From Natronohydrobacter thiooxidans (GTDB taxonomy: Bacteria; Pseudomonadota; Alphaproteobacteria; Rhodobacterales; Rhodobacteraceae), in assembly GCF_001884735.1 (NCBI RefSeq), contig NZ_MJAP01000001.1:124001-188000 (forward strand): 64,000 nt of DNA, written 5' to 3'. Position numbers and translations under genes: made by a program. Position 1 is the first letter of the stretch. Each line of letters starts with the position of its first letter. The notes below the pieces were generated by a model. The model was not told where the DNA came from, did not search any database, and worked only from the letters and a program-made list of their open reading frames with translations. This document shows positions 17,123-25,276 of this stretch, piece by piece.

Positions 17123-17995
17123 TCACCTTTTGCCGTAATAGAGCCCGACGACATGCTCGGCCTCTGCGAAGAAGAGCCAGCGCTGGGCCGCCATGCCGGT
17201 CAGATGCAGGACCAGCGCGAGGGTGATCGTGCCATAGCTCGCGGGCAGCATCAGCAGCAGTGCCGGGATGATCGCGCCGAAGCCAAGGGCGATCAGGCGC
17301 AGCTTATGCGCATGTTTGCGGCCCACCACATGGACCATCTCGCGCAAGAGATAGTTGCGCCCGGAATGGGGCGGCTCCAGCAGGCGGACGCGACCAAGGG
17401 CGCCAAGCCCGGTTGCGGTGCCCGTGTTGCTGCCCGATTGCACGAAACGGCGGTCACCCGCGACCCAATGCGCGACCATTGCTGCGGCAAGGGCCAGCAT
17501 CAGCCAATGGGCGAGGGTGTTTCTTGCGGCCAGCATTGCGCCACCGGCAAGGGCTGCGAGGACGAAAACCGGCGGGGTGGACCAGTGATGCCAGCGCGGC
17601 ACGGCCCTGATCTGGGCGTAGATCATCGCGGTGGCAAAGATCGTGGCCAGTGCCAGCACCGCACCAAGCCCGCCGAATAGCGGCAGGGGTGTTGCAGCGA
17701 AAGCGGAACTCGCGGCATGGGGGGCCATCACGGCCAAACTGGCGGTGGCCAGCACCGCCTCGCGCGAGAGCCAGCTTGAGCGCCATTGCGTAAAGGCTTT
17801 GAGCGCGCGTTCGGGGTGGCCAAGGTGGAAGGCTGCGGCGATCAGCCCGGCGCCCGCCAGCCCATAGCCAAGGCCAAAGAGGATGAAGGCCGCAAGGCCA
17901 AGCGGCGCGCTGAGACCGAAGCCGAGCCAGACCAGAAGGCCGAAGCCAGTGCCGGAAAGCACGGTGAAAAGGATGAGCGAGGGGGCGGGATGCAT
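17123..17995 (-). CDS. soeC: Membrane anchor subunit of a DMSO reductase-family complex (SoeC-like)
   Basis: A protein of 290 residues with about eight transmembrane helices of the DmsC/NrfD-like type. Segments such as ALKAFTQWRSSWLSREAV and GRNYLLREMVHVVGRKHA are the charged cytoplasmic loops of this family. It would anchor the molybdoenzyme to the cytoplasmic face of the membrane and pass electrons to quinone. It is the third gene of the set A-B-C on this strand and starts three bases beyond the B stop codon. The soe name rests on the overall gene set rather than on this sequence alone. Confidence 0.75.
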   Translation of the reverse strand: MHPAPSLILFTVLSGTGFGLLVWLGFGLSAPLGLAAFILFGLGYGLAGAGLIAAAFHLGHPERALKAFTQWRSSWLSREAVLATASLAVMAPHAASSAFAATPLPLFGGLGAVLALATIFATAMIYAQIRAVPRWHHWSTPPVFVLAALAGGAMLAARNTLAHWLMLALAAAMVAHWVAGDRRFVQSGSNTGTATGLGALGRVRLLEPPHSGRNYLLREMVHVVGRKHAHKLRLIALGFGAIIPALLLMLPASYGTITLALVLHLTGMAAQRWLFFAEAEHVVGLYYGKR

Positions 17996-17998
17996 CGC

Positions 17999-18742
17999 TC
18001 AGAGCCTTTCCAGCGCGCGGTCGAGCCAGCCGAGAAAGCCTTTGGCGGTTTTGGGCGCGGGCTCGCACATGCTGGCAAGATCAGGGACATCCAGCGTGTC
18101 GCGCCCGCGCGGGGGCAGGTATTTGTTCACTGGCGCTGTGCCCTGTTCGGGCATCAGATCGAAGCCACCTCGCGCGGCGCTGAGTTTCGAGACATGGCTG
18201 TCCGGGTCGCTGAAATCGCCGAAATGGCGCGCGCCTGCCGGGCAGGTACGCACGCAGGCGGGGGTTCGGTCCTCTTCCGGCAGGTTCTCGTTATAGATGC
18301 GGTCGACGCAGAGGGTGCATTTCTTCATCACCTTCTCCGCGCCATCCATTTCCCGCGCCCCATAGGGGCAGGCCCAGGCGCAGAGGCCACAGCCGATACA
18401 GGCGGATTCGTTCACCAGAACGATCCCGTCCTCGACCCGCTTGTAGCTGGCCCCGGTCGGGCAGACCGTGACGCAGGGTGCATTGTCGCAATGCAGGCAG
18501 GATTTCGGGAAATGCACGACCATGGGCGGGGCGGTCTCGCGCGTGACCTCGAATGTATGGACGCGGTTGAGGAAGGTGCCTTCGGGGTTGCCGCCATAGG
18601 CGTCGAGATCCGCGAGCGGCGCGCCGTAATTCTCGGTATTCCAGCCCTTGCAGGAGATCACGCAGGCATGACAGCCGACGCAGGTATCAAGGTCGATGAC
18701 AAGGCCAAGCTTTTTCTGAGTGGTGGCGGGCAGTGTTGTCAT
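17999..18742 (-). CDS. soeB: Four-cluster ferredoxin subunit (SoeB-like)
   Basis: A protein of 247 residues with 16 cysteines in four 4Fe-4S motifs: CVGCHACVISCKGWN, CLHCDNAPCVTVCPTGA, CIGCGLCAWACPYGA, and CTLCVDRIYN paired with PACVRTCPAGA. This is the electron-wire subunit of DMSO-reductase-type complexes and transfers electrons from the molybdenum centre to the membrane subunit. It has no Tat signal, in keeping with a cytoplasmic enzyme. It lies 74 bases after the catalytic subunit gene; that spacer contains a short dispersed sequence also found near 59180. Confidence 0.85.
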   Translation of the reverse strand: MTTLPATTQKKLGLVIDLDTCVGCHACVISCKGWNTENYGAPLADLDAYGGNPEGTFLNRVHTFEVTRETAPPMVVHFPKSCLHCDNAPCVTVCPTGASYKRVEDGIVLVNESACIGCGLCAWACPYGAREMDGAEKVMKKCTLCVDRIYNENLPEEDRTPACVRTCPAGARHFGDFSDPDSHVSKLSAARGGFDLMPEQGTAPVNKYLPPRGRDTLDVPDLASMCEPAPKTAKGFLGWLDRALERL

Positions 18743-18785
18743 CTGGGGCGCGCCTCTGGCGTCAGGCTGGGGGCGGGGTTGTATT

Positions 18786-18807
18786 GAGTATTTTTGGCAA
18801 GAAAATG
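18786..18807. repeat. Short dispersed sequence in the soeA-soeB spacer
   Basis: GAGTATTTTTGGCAAGA (18786-18802) is nearly identical to a stretch at 59180-59196. I remember this type of sequence as frequent between genes in Rhodobacteraceae; its function is unknown to me. Confidence 0.5.
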
Positions 18808-18816
18808 GGGCATGGA

Positions 18817-21636
18817 TCAGGCTTTGACCTGATGTGTCAGGTTTTCGGGCGCTGCCGGAACAGGGGATGTCTGCGCCGGGTGGGCCGGATAGCTGCGGCT
18901 TTGGCCTTTCGGGGCTTTCTCGATACGCACGCGCAGGTCATACCATGCCGCCTGCCCGGTGACGGGATCGGAATTGGCCCAGCGGAGCCCGTCGCCCTTG
19001 GGCGGCAGGAGTTCATGAATCAGGTGGTTGAGAAGTGCGCTTTGCGTGGCCTCGGGGGCGTCTTCGCCCAAGGCCCAGGCGCCGCGCCGTTTGGCGACGG
19101 CGTTCCATGTCCAGACGGTGCGGGCGTTCAGCGCGTCCATGCGCAGGACGGGCAGGGTGATCTTGCCATGGGGCGAGGTGAGGGTGGCCCAATCGCCCTC
19201 GGTGAAGCGCTGCTCGGTCCAGATCTCGCCCGAGACATAGAGCGGTGTATGGCCGTGGATCTGGCGCAGCCATGCGTTCTGGCTGCCCCATGAATGGTAA
19301 TGCGCCATCGGGCGCTGGGTCAGGGCGTGCAGCGGGTAATCCTCGGGGTCGGTCCCGGCATCGGTGAAGGTCGGATACCAGAGCGGCAGCGGGTCCATGG
19401 TGTCCACCAGCCGCGCGCGCAGATGATCCGGGGGCTGGCGGAGGCCATGGCCCTCGGCGGCAAGCTGGAATTTGCGCAGCGGTTCGCAATAGAGGTTGAA
19501 CAGATAGGGCTGCGGGCTGTCATAGAGGCCGCGCGCCACCGCCCAGCCCTGATAGGCGGCGTTCCAGGGTTTGTAGAACTGCGCCTCTGGCGGAATATGG
19601 TCGATCCAGAAGCCGCCATTCTCGATATAGCGCGCGATCTGCTCGGGATTCGGGGCGCCGCGCCCCTGCGCGGTGCCATCCGCCCCGCGAAAGCCTGCGA
19701 GCGGGCCGATACCGGGGCGGCGTTCGTGATGGGTGATATACTCGGCATAGTCGCGGAATTTGGGCCTGCCATCCTCTGTCACCATGCCGGGCAGGCCAAG
19801 CCGCGCACCCAGATCCAAGAGCACCGACTGGAAAGGGCGCACATCGCGGTCGGGCTGCACCACGGGCCAGCGGATACTGTCTGCCAGCGCCCCGGCCTCG
19901 CAGATCGGGCGGTCCAGAAGCGAGATGCAGTCATGGCGTTCCAGATAGGTGGTGTCGGGCAGCACCAGATCGGCGAAAGCCACCATTTCGGAACTATAGG
20001 CATCCGAATAGATGATGCGCGGGATACGGTAGCTGCCATCCTCCTTCTGGTCGGTCAGCATCTCCATGACCTGAGACGTGTTCATGGAGGAGTTCCACGC
20101 CATATTCGCCATATAGAGAAACAGCGTGTCGATCTCATAGGGATCGCCCGCATGGGCGTTCGAGATGACCATATGCATCATGCCATGCGGTGACATCGGC
20201 GCGTCCCATGAAAACGCCTTGTCGATGCGTTTGGCGCTGTTGTCATCATTGATCAGCAGATGTTCCGGGCCCAGCGGATAGCCCAGATGCGGCCCGTCAA
20301 GCGGCTGGCCGGGGGTGAAACCGGCATGGGGGCGGGGGTGCGCCTCGGGCGGTTTGGGATAGGGCGGCTTGAAGCGGAAACCGCCGGGGGTTTCCACGCT
20401 GCCGATCAGGATTTGCAACAGATGCAGCGCGCGGCAGGTCTGGAAACCGTTGGAATGGGCCGAAACCCCGCGCATGGCATGCATGGCGACAGGGCGGCCG
20501 GTCATGGTCTCATGCCGCTGGCCGCGGAAATCGGTCCAGGGCTGGTTGATGGTGATTTCCTCGTCAAAGGCCACGCGCGCGATCTCGGCGGCAATGGCGC
20601 GGATGCGCGGCGCAGGGATGCCGCAACGCGCGGCCACGTTCTCGGGCGCATAATCGTCGGAGAGGTAGCGATCCGCCAGATGGCGGAAGACGGGCAGATG
20701 GGTGACACCGCCGATCCTGACCCCGCTCGCCAGATCGGGGGAGATGCCGGGGCTGTCCCATGCCACGGCCCGCCCGCTGCGGCGGTCACGCACCAGCGGT
20801 TTGCCATCTTCCCCGCGCAGGAACAGGCCCTTGTCGGGGCCGTCATGGGCATTCACCAGATAGGGGGCGTTGGTGTAGCGGATCAGATAGCCAAGGTCGA
20901 TCTTGCCTACCTGCAGCAGTTCATGCACCAGCGCGAGGATGAACAGGCCATCAGTGCCCGGCGTGATGCCCACCCAGTCATCGGCCACGGCATTATAGCC
21001 CGTGCGGATCGGGTTCACCCCGATCACCCGCGCACCCCGCGCTTTCAGCTTGCCCAGACCCATCTTGATCGGGTTGCTGTCGTGATCTTCTGCCACGCCG
21101 AAGAGCAGGAACAGTTTCGTGCGGTCCCAGTCGGGCTGGCCGAATTCCCAGAAGGCGCCGCCCATTGTGTAGATGCCCGCCGCAGCCATATTGACCGAGC
21201 AGAAACCGCCATGCGCGGCCCAGTTGGGGGTGCCGAAAGCCTGTGCCCACCAGCCGGTGAAGCTCTGGCTCTGGTCGCGGCCAGTGAAGAAGGCGAGTTT
21301 TTCGGGTGCGGTCGCGCGCAGCGGCGCCAGCCAGTCGGTCGCGAGTTGCAATGCCTCGTCCCAGGAGATTTCCTGAAATTCGCCCGATCCACGCGGGCCG
21401 ACCCGCTTGAGCGGCGCGCGCAGGCGGGCGGGCGAGAGGTGCTGCATGATGCCCGCGCTGCCCTTGGCGCAGAGCACGCCCCGGTTCACCGGATGATCGC
21501 GATTGCCCTCGATATAGGCGACCTTGCCGCCCTTCATATGGACATTGATACCGCAGCGGCAGGCACACATGTAGCAGGTAGTCTTGCGGACCTCCTCTGA
21601 GACCTGTGGCGACAGGTTCACGATGGGTTGCGTCAT
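18817..21636 (-). CDS. soeA: Molybdopterin oxidoreductase catalytic subunit, SoeA-like sulfite dehydrogenase (quinone)
   Basis: A protein of 939 residues. The start at MTQPIVNLS is chosen: no Tat signal precedes it, and the 4Fe-4S motif follows at once (Cys21, Cys24, Cys28 in CYMCACRCG; Cys56 in NRGVLCAKG). Characteristic stretches include AFFTGRDQSQSFTGWW, CSVNMAAAGIYTMGG, GVNPIRTGYNAVADDW and the C-terminal molydopterin-binding domain (ALTQRPMAHYHSWGSQNAWL). Size and the absence of a signal match SoeA, a cytoplasmic enzyme oxidising sulfite to sulfate. Other substrates in this family (thiosulfate, polysulfide, DMSO) are less likely but not excluded by sequence. Confidence 0.75.
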   Translation of the reverse strand: MTQPIVNLSPQVSEEVRKTTCYMCACRCGINVHMKGGKVAYIEGNRDHPVNRGVLCAKGSAGIMQHLSPARLRAPLKRVGPRGSGEFQEISWDEALQLATDWLAPLRATAPEKLAFFTGRDQSQSFTGWWAQAFGTPNWAAHGGFCSVNMAAAGIYTMGGAFWEFGQPDWDRTKLFLLFGVAEDHDSNPIKMGLGKLKARGARVIGVNPIRTGYNAVADDWVGITPGTDGLFILALVHELLQVGKIDLGYLIRYTNAPYLVNAHDGPDKGLFLRGEDGKPLVRDRRSGRAVAWDSPGISPDLASGVRIGGVTHLPVFRHLADRYLSDDYAPENVAARCGIPAPRIRAIAAEIARVAFDEEITINQPWTDFRGQRHETMTGRPVAMHAMRGVSAHSNGFQTCRALHLLQILIGSVETPGGFRFKPPYPKPPEAHPRPHAGFTPGQPLDGPHLGYPLGPEHLLINDDNSAKRIDKAFSWDAPMSPHGMMHMVISNAHAGDPYEIDTLFLYMANMAWNSSMNTSQVMEMLTDQKEDGSYRIPRIIYSDAYSSEMVAFADLVLPDTTYLERHDCISLLDRPICEAGALADSIRWPVVQPDRDVRPFQSVLLDLGARLGLPGMVTEDGRPKFRDYAEYITHHERRPGIGPLAGFRGADGTAQGRGAPNPEQIARYIENGGFWIDHIPPEAQFYKPWNAAYQGWAVARGLYDSPQPYLFNLYCEPLRKFQLAAEGHGLRQPPDHLRARLVDTMDPLPLWYPTFTDAGTDPEDYPLHALTQRPMAHYHSWGSQNAWLRQIHGHTPLYVSGEIWTEQRFTEGDWATLTSPHGKITLPVLRMDALNARTVWTWNAVAKRRGAWALGEDAPEATQSALLNHLIHELLPPKGDGLRWANSDPVTGQAAWYDLRVRIEKAPKGQSRSYPAHPAQTSPVPAAPENLTHQVKA

Positions 21637-21765
21637 GCCCTGCTTCCTCCCATGCGTTCCGGTTTGTGGCACCAAATTGGAACGATGTACCGCTATCAGT
21701 GCAGAAACAGGGAGGATATGTCCAGAATTTTGATGCGGATAGCGCCAGATCGCGCTGTCAGAATC

Positions 21766-22080
21766 TCAGGCGCGGGACTGCAGCCAGCGCCGGATCAGAT
21801 GCAGGACCAATACGACGATCCACCCGGTCAGGGCCATCGCGCCAAGGGGAAGGGTCATCAGCCCGAACCATGTCATGACGAAGAGGACATACAGCATGCC
21901 GCCTAGGTCGATGCCAAGCACGACGCAGGAATGGACCGTGGCTTCGTTCAGCCTGCAATCATGTGCAGAGGCGATCACGCTGGCCAGAAATCCCCCGAGC
22001 AGGGGGGCGGACGCGAAGAGCAGGAGTCCTGCCAGTGACCAGAGATAGGCTTTCCACGGAAAAGCCCGCCCCGCGGTCAT
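21766..22080 (-). CDS. Small membrane protein of unknown function
   Basis: A protein of 104 residues with three predicted membrane helices (residues 11-33, 54-72, 78-98). Two cysteines flank the first loop (HDCRLNEATVHSCVVLGIDLGG). The NEATVHSCxxxGxDLG segment resembles a conserved proteobacterial family I cannot name. It overlaps the Nudix gene by ATGA and is the last gene of a DUF983-Nudix-membrane protein operon. Confidence 0.6.
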   Translation of the reverse strand: MTAGRAFPWKAYLWSLAGLLLFASAPLLGGFLASVIASAHDCRLNEATVHSCVVLGIDLGGMLYVLFVMTWFGLMTLPLGAMALTGWIVVLVLHLIRRWLQSRA

Positions 22081-22751
22081 GCGATACGTCGGAAGATCGA
22101 CTCGCCGGTCGAATTGTCGAAAAACGGCACCGAGGGGGCAAGCGCCTCGCCCTCGATATGCGCCTGTGCCTCGGCCAGAACAACCTCGGTGATGAAGGGC
22201 AGGTTCAGGCGCCTCGCCTCGCGCAGCGGCACCCAGTGCAGATGGCTGAGCTCGTCGCAGGCGGCAGAGAAATCATCGAGATCGCCCGTGACCGCCTCGG
22301 CCTGTGCCAGAAAGAAGCGCGCATCGAAGCGCCGGGGGCGACCGGGGGGCGTGATCGCGCGGAAAATATAGCGCAGATGGCTGGCATCGGGGATCAGCCC
22401 CTTGGCGGCAAAGCCCTGCCAGTCGGCGGGCGGCGCGGGCCAGTCGCCGGGGGTGCCAAGGATCAGTCCGGTTTCTTCCCAGAGTTCGCGGATGGCCGCG
22501 ACGGCAAGCGCGTGCGGCCCGGCATGGCCCTGCGCCAGACGCGCCATGCAGGGCACAGGCATCGGATGCGCGAGCGGGATGGCCGCATCCTCGGCATCGA
22601 CCGCGCCACCGGGAAAGACGAATTTATCGGGCATGAAGACCGCTTTCGCCCCGCGCTGGCCCATCAGGACACGTGCATCAGGCCCTGTGCCCCGGATCAG
22701 CAGGATCGTCGCTGCGTCGCGGATGGCGGTCTTGTCAGTGCTGTCTTGCAT
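22077..22751 (-). CDS. Nudix hydrolase
   Basis: A protein of 224 residues. The Nudix box is interrupted by an insertion of about 30 residues: the Gly-rich start FVFPGGAVDAED is followed later by the helix AVAAIRELWEETGLIL, where RELxEExG binds the metal. This split arrangement is common in the NUDT8/NUDT19-like group. The substrate is unknown; coenzyme A-type diphosphates are handled by several relatives, but this is only family knowledge. The gene overlaps DUF983 by 17 bases upstream and the small membrane gene by four downstream. Confidence 0.85.
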   Translation of the reverse strand: MQDSTDKTAIRDAATILLIRGTGPDARVLMGQRGAKAVFMPDKFVFPGGAVDAEDAAIPLAHPMPVPCMARLAQGHAGPHALAVAAIRELWEETGLILGTPGDWPAPPADWQGFAAKGLIPDASHLRYIFRAITPPGRPRRFDARFFLAQAEAVTGDLDDFSAACDELSHLHWVPLREARRLNLPFITEVVLAEAQAHIEGEALAPSVPFFDNSTGESIFRRIA

Positions 22752-23151
22752 CCTTCCCCTCGAACCCGTGCATGCGGCGCGACCATTGGATGGCGACGAT
22801 CATGCCCTTGAAGCGGGGAAGAAGGAACAGGGAAAGTGCGACAAGCAATGTGGCGAAGAGCGAAAACAGCACCGCCGGATGCAGATCCCACAGGAACATG
22901 GCCGCGACCATCATCGGCGTGACCGTCTTGAGCGTGACCAGCATGGTCAGATAGGCCGGGCCGTCATCGGCGCGCTGGTGGCTCAGATCCTCGCCACAGG
23001 CGGGGCAGGTATCGGCCACTTTCAGAAAGCCCTGCAGCATCGATGCTTCGCCGCAGGCCGGGCATTTGCAGCGCAGGCCGCGCAGAATGGCCGGGGTGAG
23101 GGGGCGGTCGTCCGGGGTTTCGGTCTTGTAGCCGGTGTCGGCGAATGTCAT
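22735..23151 (-). CDS. DUF983 family zinc-ribbon membrane protein
   Basis: A protein of 138 residues. It begins MTFADTGYKTE; a much longer upstream reading frame is not credible. An N-terminal zinc ribbon (CKCPACGEAS and CPACGEDLS, about residues 29-57) is followed by two membrane helices (residues 68-85 and 92-112) and a basic tail. This domain order is that of DUF983, whose function is not established. It starts the operon that continues with Nudix. Confidence 0.85.
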   Translation of the reverse strand: MTFADTGYKTETPDDRPLTPAILRGLRCKCPACGEASMLQGFLKVADTCPACGEDLSHQRADDGPAYLTMLVTLKTVTPMMVAAMFLWDLHPAVLFSLFATLLVALSLFLLPRFKGMIVAIQWSRRMHGFEGKDARQH

Positions 23152-23220
23152 GGCAAAGTCCTGTCGTTGAAGCCCCCGATATAGGCTTTTTGCAGAAAAA
23201 AGATACCCGTGATGTGTGAT

Positions 23221-23239
23221 TTGCGGCACCATGCCGCAA
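23221..23239. promoter_or_regulatory. Short hairpin in the DUF983 / EF-hand divergent spacer
   Basis: TTGCGGC (23221-23227) and GCCGCAA (23233-23239) are exact inverted repeats with a five-base loop. It could be an operator or an untranslated-leader hairpin; nothing decides between them. Confidence 0.4.
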
Positions 23240-23260
23240 GCTTTGGCGGAAAGCTGCGAC

Positions 23261-23290
23261 GGAACCGGGCGGGGAGCGCGTTTGATGTCA
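23261..23290 (+). promoter_or_regulatory. Possible ECF-sigma promoter of the EF-hand/sigma operon
   Basis: GGAACC (23261-23266) matches the GGAAC core of ECF -35 elements. About 18 bases later TGTCAT (23285-23290) is a plausible -10. ECF operons are often autoregulated, and this lies 45 bases before the EF-hand gene. The match is by eye only. Confidence 0.4.
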
Positions 23291-23334
23291 TGTCCGGGGT
23301 ACAAGAGGCGCCCCATCTGACAGGAGAACAACAG

Positions 23335-23799
23335 ATGACACGACCGATTCACATGATTCTGGGCGCTTGTGCTGTCCTGATGCTGCCCGCGCTGGCCGAG
23401 GCCCGCAGCATGGGGCAGGGCGGCCCGATGCTGCCCGGTTTCGAGGCGATGGACGCAGATGGCAGCGGTCAGGTGACGCTGGAGGATTTTCAGGCCGCCC
23501 TTGCCGATCCGCGCGGCCAGATGCGCGAGCAGATGATCGCGCGGCTGATGCAGGAAGCCGATGCCGAGGGCAGGCTGGATGAGGATGCCTTGCGCGCGGG
23601 GCTGGAAGCCTATGCCACAGAGCGCCGGGACGCGCGGCGCGCAGCGATGCAGGCGCGGCTTTTCGCGCGGATTGATGCCAATTCCGATGGTGTGATCTCT
23701 GCAGAGGAATATGAAGCCTTCCGCAACCGGGCTGCCGAGCATATGCAGCGGCGCGGGATGCGGGGCGAGCACCGGATGGAGCGGCATCGCCAGCGTTGA
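23335..23799 (+). CDS. Exported EF-hand protein
   Basis: A protein of 154 residues. The start at MTRPIHMIL is set by a Shine-Dalgarno (AGGAGA) and a signal peptide ending near residue 23 (ALAEARS). Two EF-hand loops are visible: DADGSGQVTLED (residues 40-51) and DANSDGVISAEE near residue 108, the second with the canonical Glu at position 12. The rest is Met- and Arg-rich. A calcium-binding periplasmic sensor or buffer is inferred. It directly precedes an ECF sigma factor gene, and its stop lies within one base of that frame's earliest possible TTG start. Confidence 0.85.
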   Translation: MTRPIHMILGACAVLMLPALAEARSMGQGGPMLPGFEAMDADGSGQVTLEDFQAALADPRGQMREQMIARLMQEADAEGRLDEDALRAGLEAYATERRDARRAAMQARLFARIDANSDGVISAEEYEAFRNRAAEHMQRRGMRGEHRMERHRQR

Positions 23800-23852
23800 A
23801 TGACAGGCAGGGCGGGCGCAGACCCGCCCCGCAAGACGGCAGGAAGCAGGCA

Positions 23853-24431
23853 GTGCTGCAGGATGTGACCGAAGGCAGTGAACAGGCGGCATTGCTGGCG
23901 CGGGTCGTCGCGCGCGACCAGTCTGCGGCGGCGGCGCTGACCGATCTGATTGCGCCCCGTGTCCTGCGCTATGCCGCGCGGATGCTGGGCAGTCGCGAAG
24001 AGGCCGAGGATGTGACGCAGGAAGCCATGTTGCGGCTGTGGAAGATGGCACCGGACTGGCAGGCCGGGCTGGCCGAGCCCGCGACCTGGGTGTTCCGGGT
24101 GGCGCGGAACCTGTGCACGGACCGGTTGCGGCGGCGCAAGCCGATGGTGCCGGAACTGCCCGATCTGCCGGATCCGGCGCTGGGGCAGGATGCGCGGCTG
24201 ATGCGCACTGCGCGCGCCCGTGCACTGGAAGCGGCGCTTCTGGACTTGCCGGAACGGCAACGCGAGGCGGTGATCCTGCGGCATCTGGAAGGGCTGTCCA
24301 ATCCCGAGATTGCCGCCATCCTGATGGTGGGGGTCGAGGCGGTGGAAAGTCTGACGGCGCGGGGGAAACGGCGGCTGACCGCCATTCTGGCGGGAGAGCG
24401 CGAAGCATTGGGGTTTGAAGATGACGACTGA
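23853..24431 (+). CDS. ECF-family RNA polymerase sigma factor
   Basis: A protein of 192 residues. Region 2 (ARMLGSREEAEDVTQEAMLRLW and TWVFRVARNLCTDRLRRRK) and region 4 (LPERQREAVILRHLEGLSNPEIA then VEAVESLTARGKRRL) are clear. The GTG at 23853 is chosen because AGGAAG lies just before it and it gives the usual size; a TTG at 23796 overlapping the preceding stop is the alternative. It has no long C-terminal extension. No ZAS-type zinc anti-sigma follows; instead a small membrane protein and a metal-sensor-like protein do. Confidence 0.88.
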   Translation: MLQDVTEGSEQAALLARVVARDQSAAAALTDLIAPRVLRYAARMLGSREEAEDVTQEAMLRLWKMAPDWQAGLAEPATWVFRVARNLCTDRLRRRKPMVPELPDLPDPALGQDARLMRTARARALEAALLDLPERQREAVILRHLEGLSNPEIAAILMVGVEAVESLTARGKRRLTAILAGEREALGFEDDD

Positions 24432-24786
24432 AGAGTCTGACCGTCGCGATTCTGATCCGCTTGCGGCCTTTCTGGAGGCCGCCCGCGCGGAAGCCCCGCA
24501 GCTTTCGCCCGGATTGCGCGCCCGGATCATCGGGCAGGCAGGACCAGCCCCCGCGCCCGAAGCCGCCGGACCGGGACGGCTGCGCGGCTGGCTATCGGGC
24601 TGGGTGCTGTCGGGTCTGGCCGGTGGCGTGACAGCGGGGCTGGCGGGGCTCTGGGTCGGCTTTGTCCTGCCAATGCCTGTCGCCGCGCTTGATGCGCCGC
24701 TCTGGATGCAGGATGCGCTGAGCTATGTGGACATGATCACTATGCCCCTGATCGGGCTGGATGATCCGCTGCTGATGGGAATGTAG
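24421..24786 (+). CDS. Single-pass membrane protein, candidate anti-sigma factor
   Basis: A protein of 121 residues that I do not recognise by name. The N-terminal 55 residues are soluble and contain a helix (DPLAAFLEAARAEAPQLSPG); one membrane helix follows (about 57-82, rich in G, L and V), then a short periplasmic end (LWMQDALSYVDMITMPLIG). The start overlaps the sigma gene by 11 bases, so the two proteins are made together. Position, topology and coupling fit an anti-sigma factor; no domain proves it. Confidence 0.65.
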   Translation: MTTEESDRRDSDPLAAFLEAARAEAPQLSPGLRARIIGQAGPAPAPEAAGPGRLRGWLSGWVLSGLAGGVTAGLAGLWVGFVLPMPVAALDAPLWMQDALSYVDMITMPLIGLDDPLLMGM

Positions 24787-24789
24787 GCG

Positions 24790-25266
24790 ATGGAGAACAT
24801 GGAAACACGGAAGCGTTTTCCCTGGCTGAAAGCGGCGCTGGCGGTTTCGGTCATGCTGAATCTGGCGGCGCTGGGCGTGTTGGGGGGGATCATCACCCGC
24901 GCCGGCTCTGATGGGTCGGTGATGCGCGCCGCGATCTCCGCGCTGCCTGCGGATGAGCGGCGCAAACTGCGGCGCGAAACCCGCGAGATCTGGCGCGCCG
25001 CCCGCGCCGAGCGTCCGGGTCGTCCGGCGGCCCCGGCGATGATCGCGGCCCTGCGCGCGGAAGAGTTTGACGCCGATGCCTTTGCCGCAAGCCTGCAGCA
25101 GGCGCAGGATCGTCTGGTCAGGATGAGTTCCGAGATGCATCTGCGTCTGGTGAACAGCGTCAGCGCGATGACGCCTGAACAACGCCATGCTTATGCCGAT
25201 GCCTTGCAGGAACAGATGCGCGCGCGCCGCTGGCATCCGCGCAGCGAGGCCGCGCGCGGAAACTGA
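24790..25266 (+). CDS. Periplasmic heavy-metal-sensor-like protein (CnrX/ZraP type)
   Basis: A protein of 158 residues. After a short basic start and a membrane helix (residues 14-36), the periplasmic part has two long helices: LPADERRKLRRETREIWR and AFAASLQQAQDRLVRMSSEM, then MTPEQRHAYADAL. This is the helical-hairpin pattern of the Metal_resist family that includes CnrX and ZraP. The His and Met in the second helix (EMHLRL) could bind metal. It is the last gene of the operon, three bases after the candidate anti-sigma gene, and converges on the GGDEF gene ten bases away. Confidence 0.75.
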   Translation: MENMETRKRFPWLKAALAVSVMLNLAALGVLGGIITRAGSDGSVMRAAISALPADERRKLRRETREIWRAARAERPGRPAAPAMIAALRAEEFDADAFAASLQQAQDRLVRMSSEMHLRLVNSVSAMTPEQRHAYADALQEQMRARRWHPRSEAARGN

Positions 25267-25276
25267 GCGGGGCAAA

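Noticed and set aside
20260..21600. A 446-codon plus-strand frame
   Set aside because: It is antisense to soeA, which has clear cysteine and molybdopterin motifs, and has no recognisable domain itself.
23796..23852. An earlier TTG start for the ECF sigma factor
   Set aside because: The GTG at 23853 has a better Shine-Dalgarno and yields a typical length; the TTG is kept only as an alternative.
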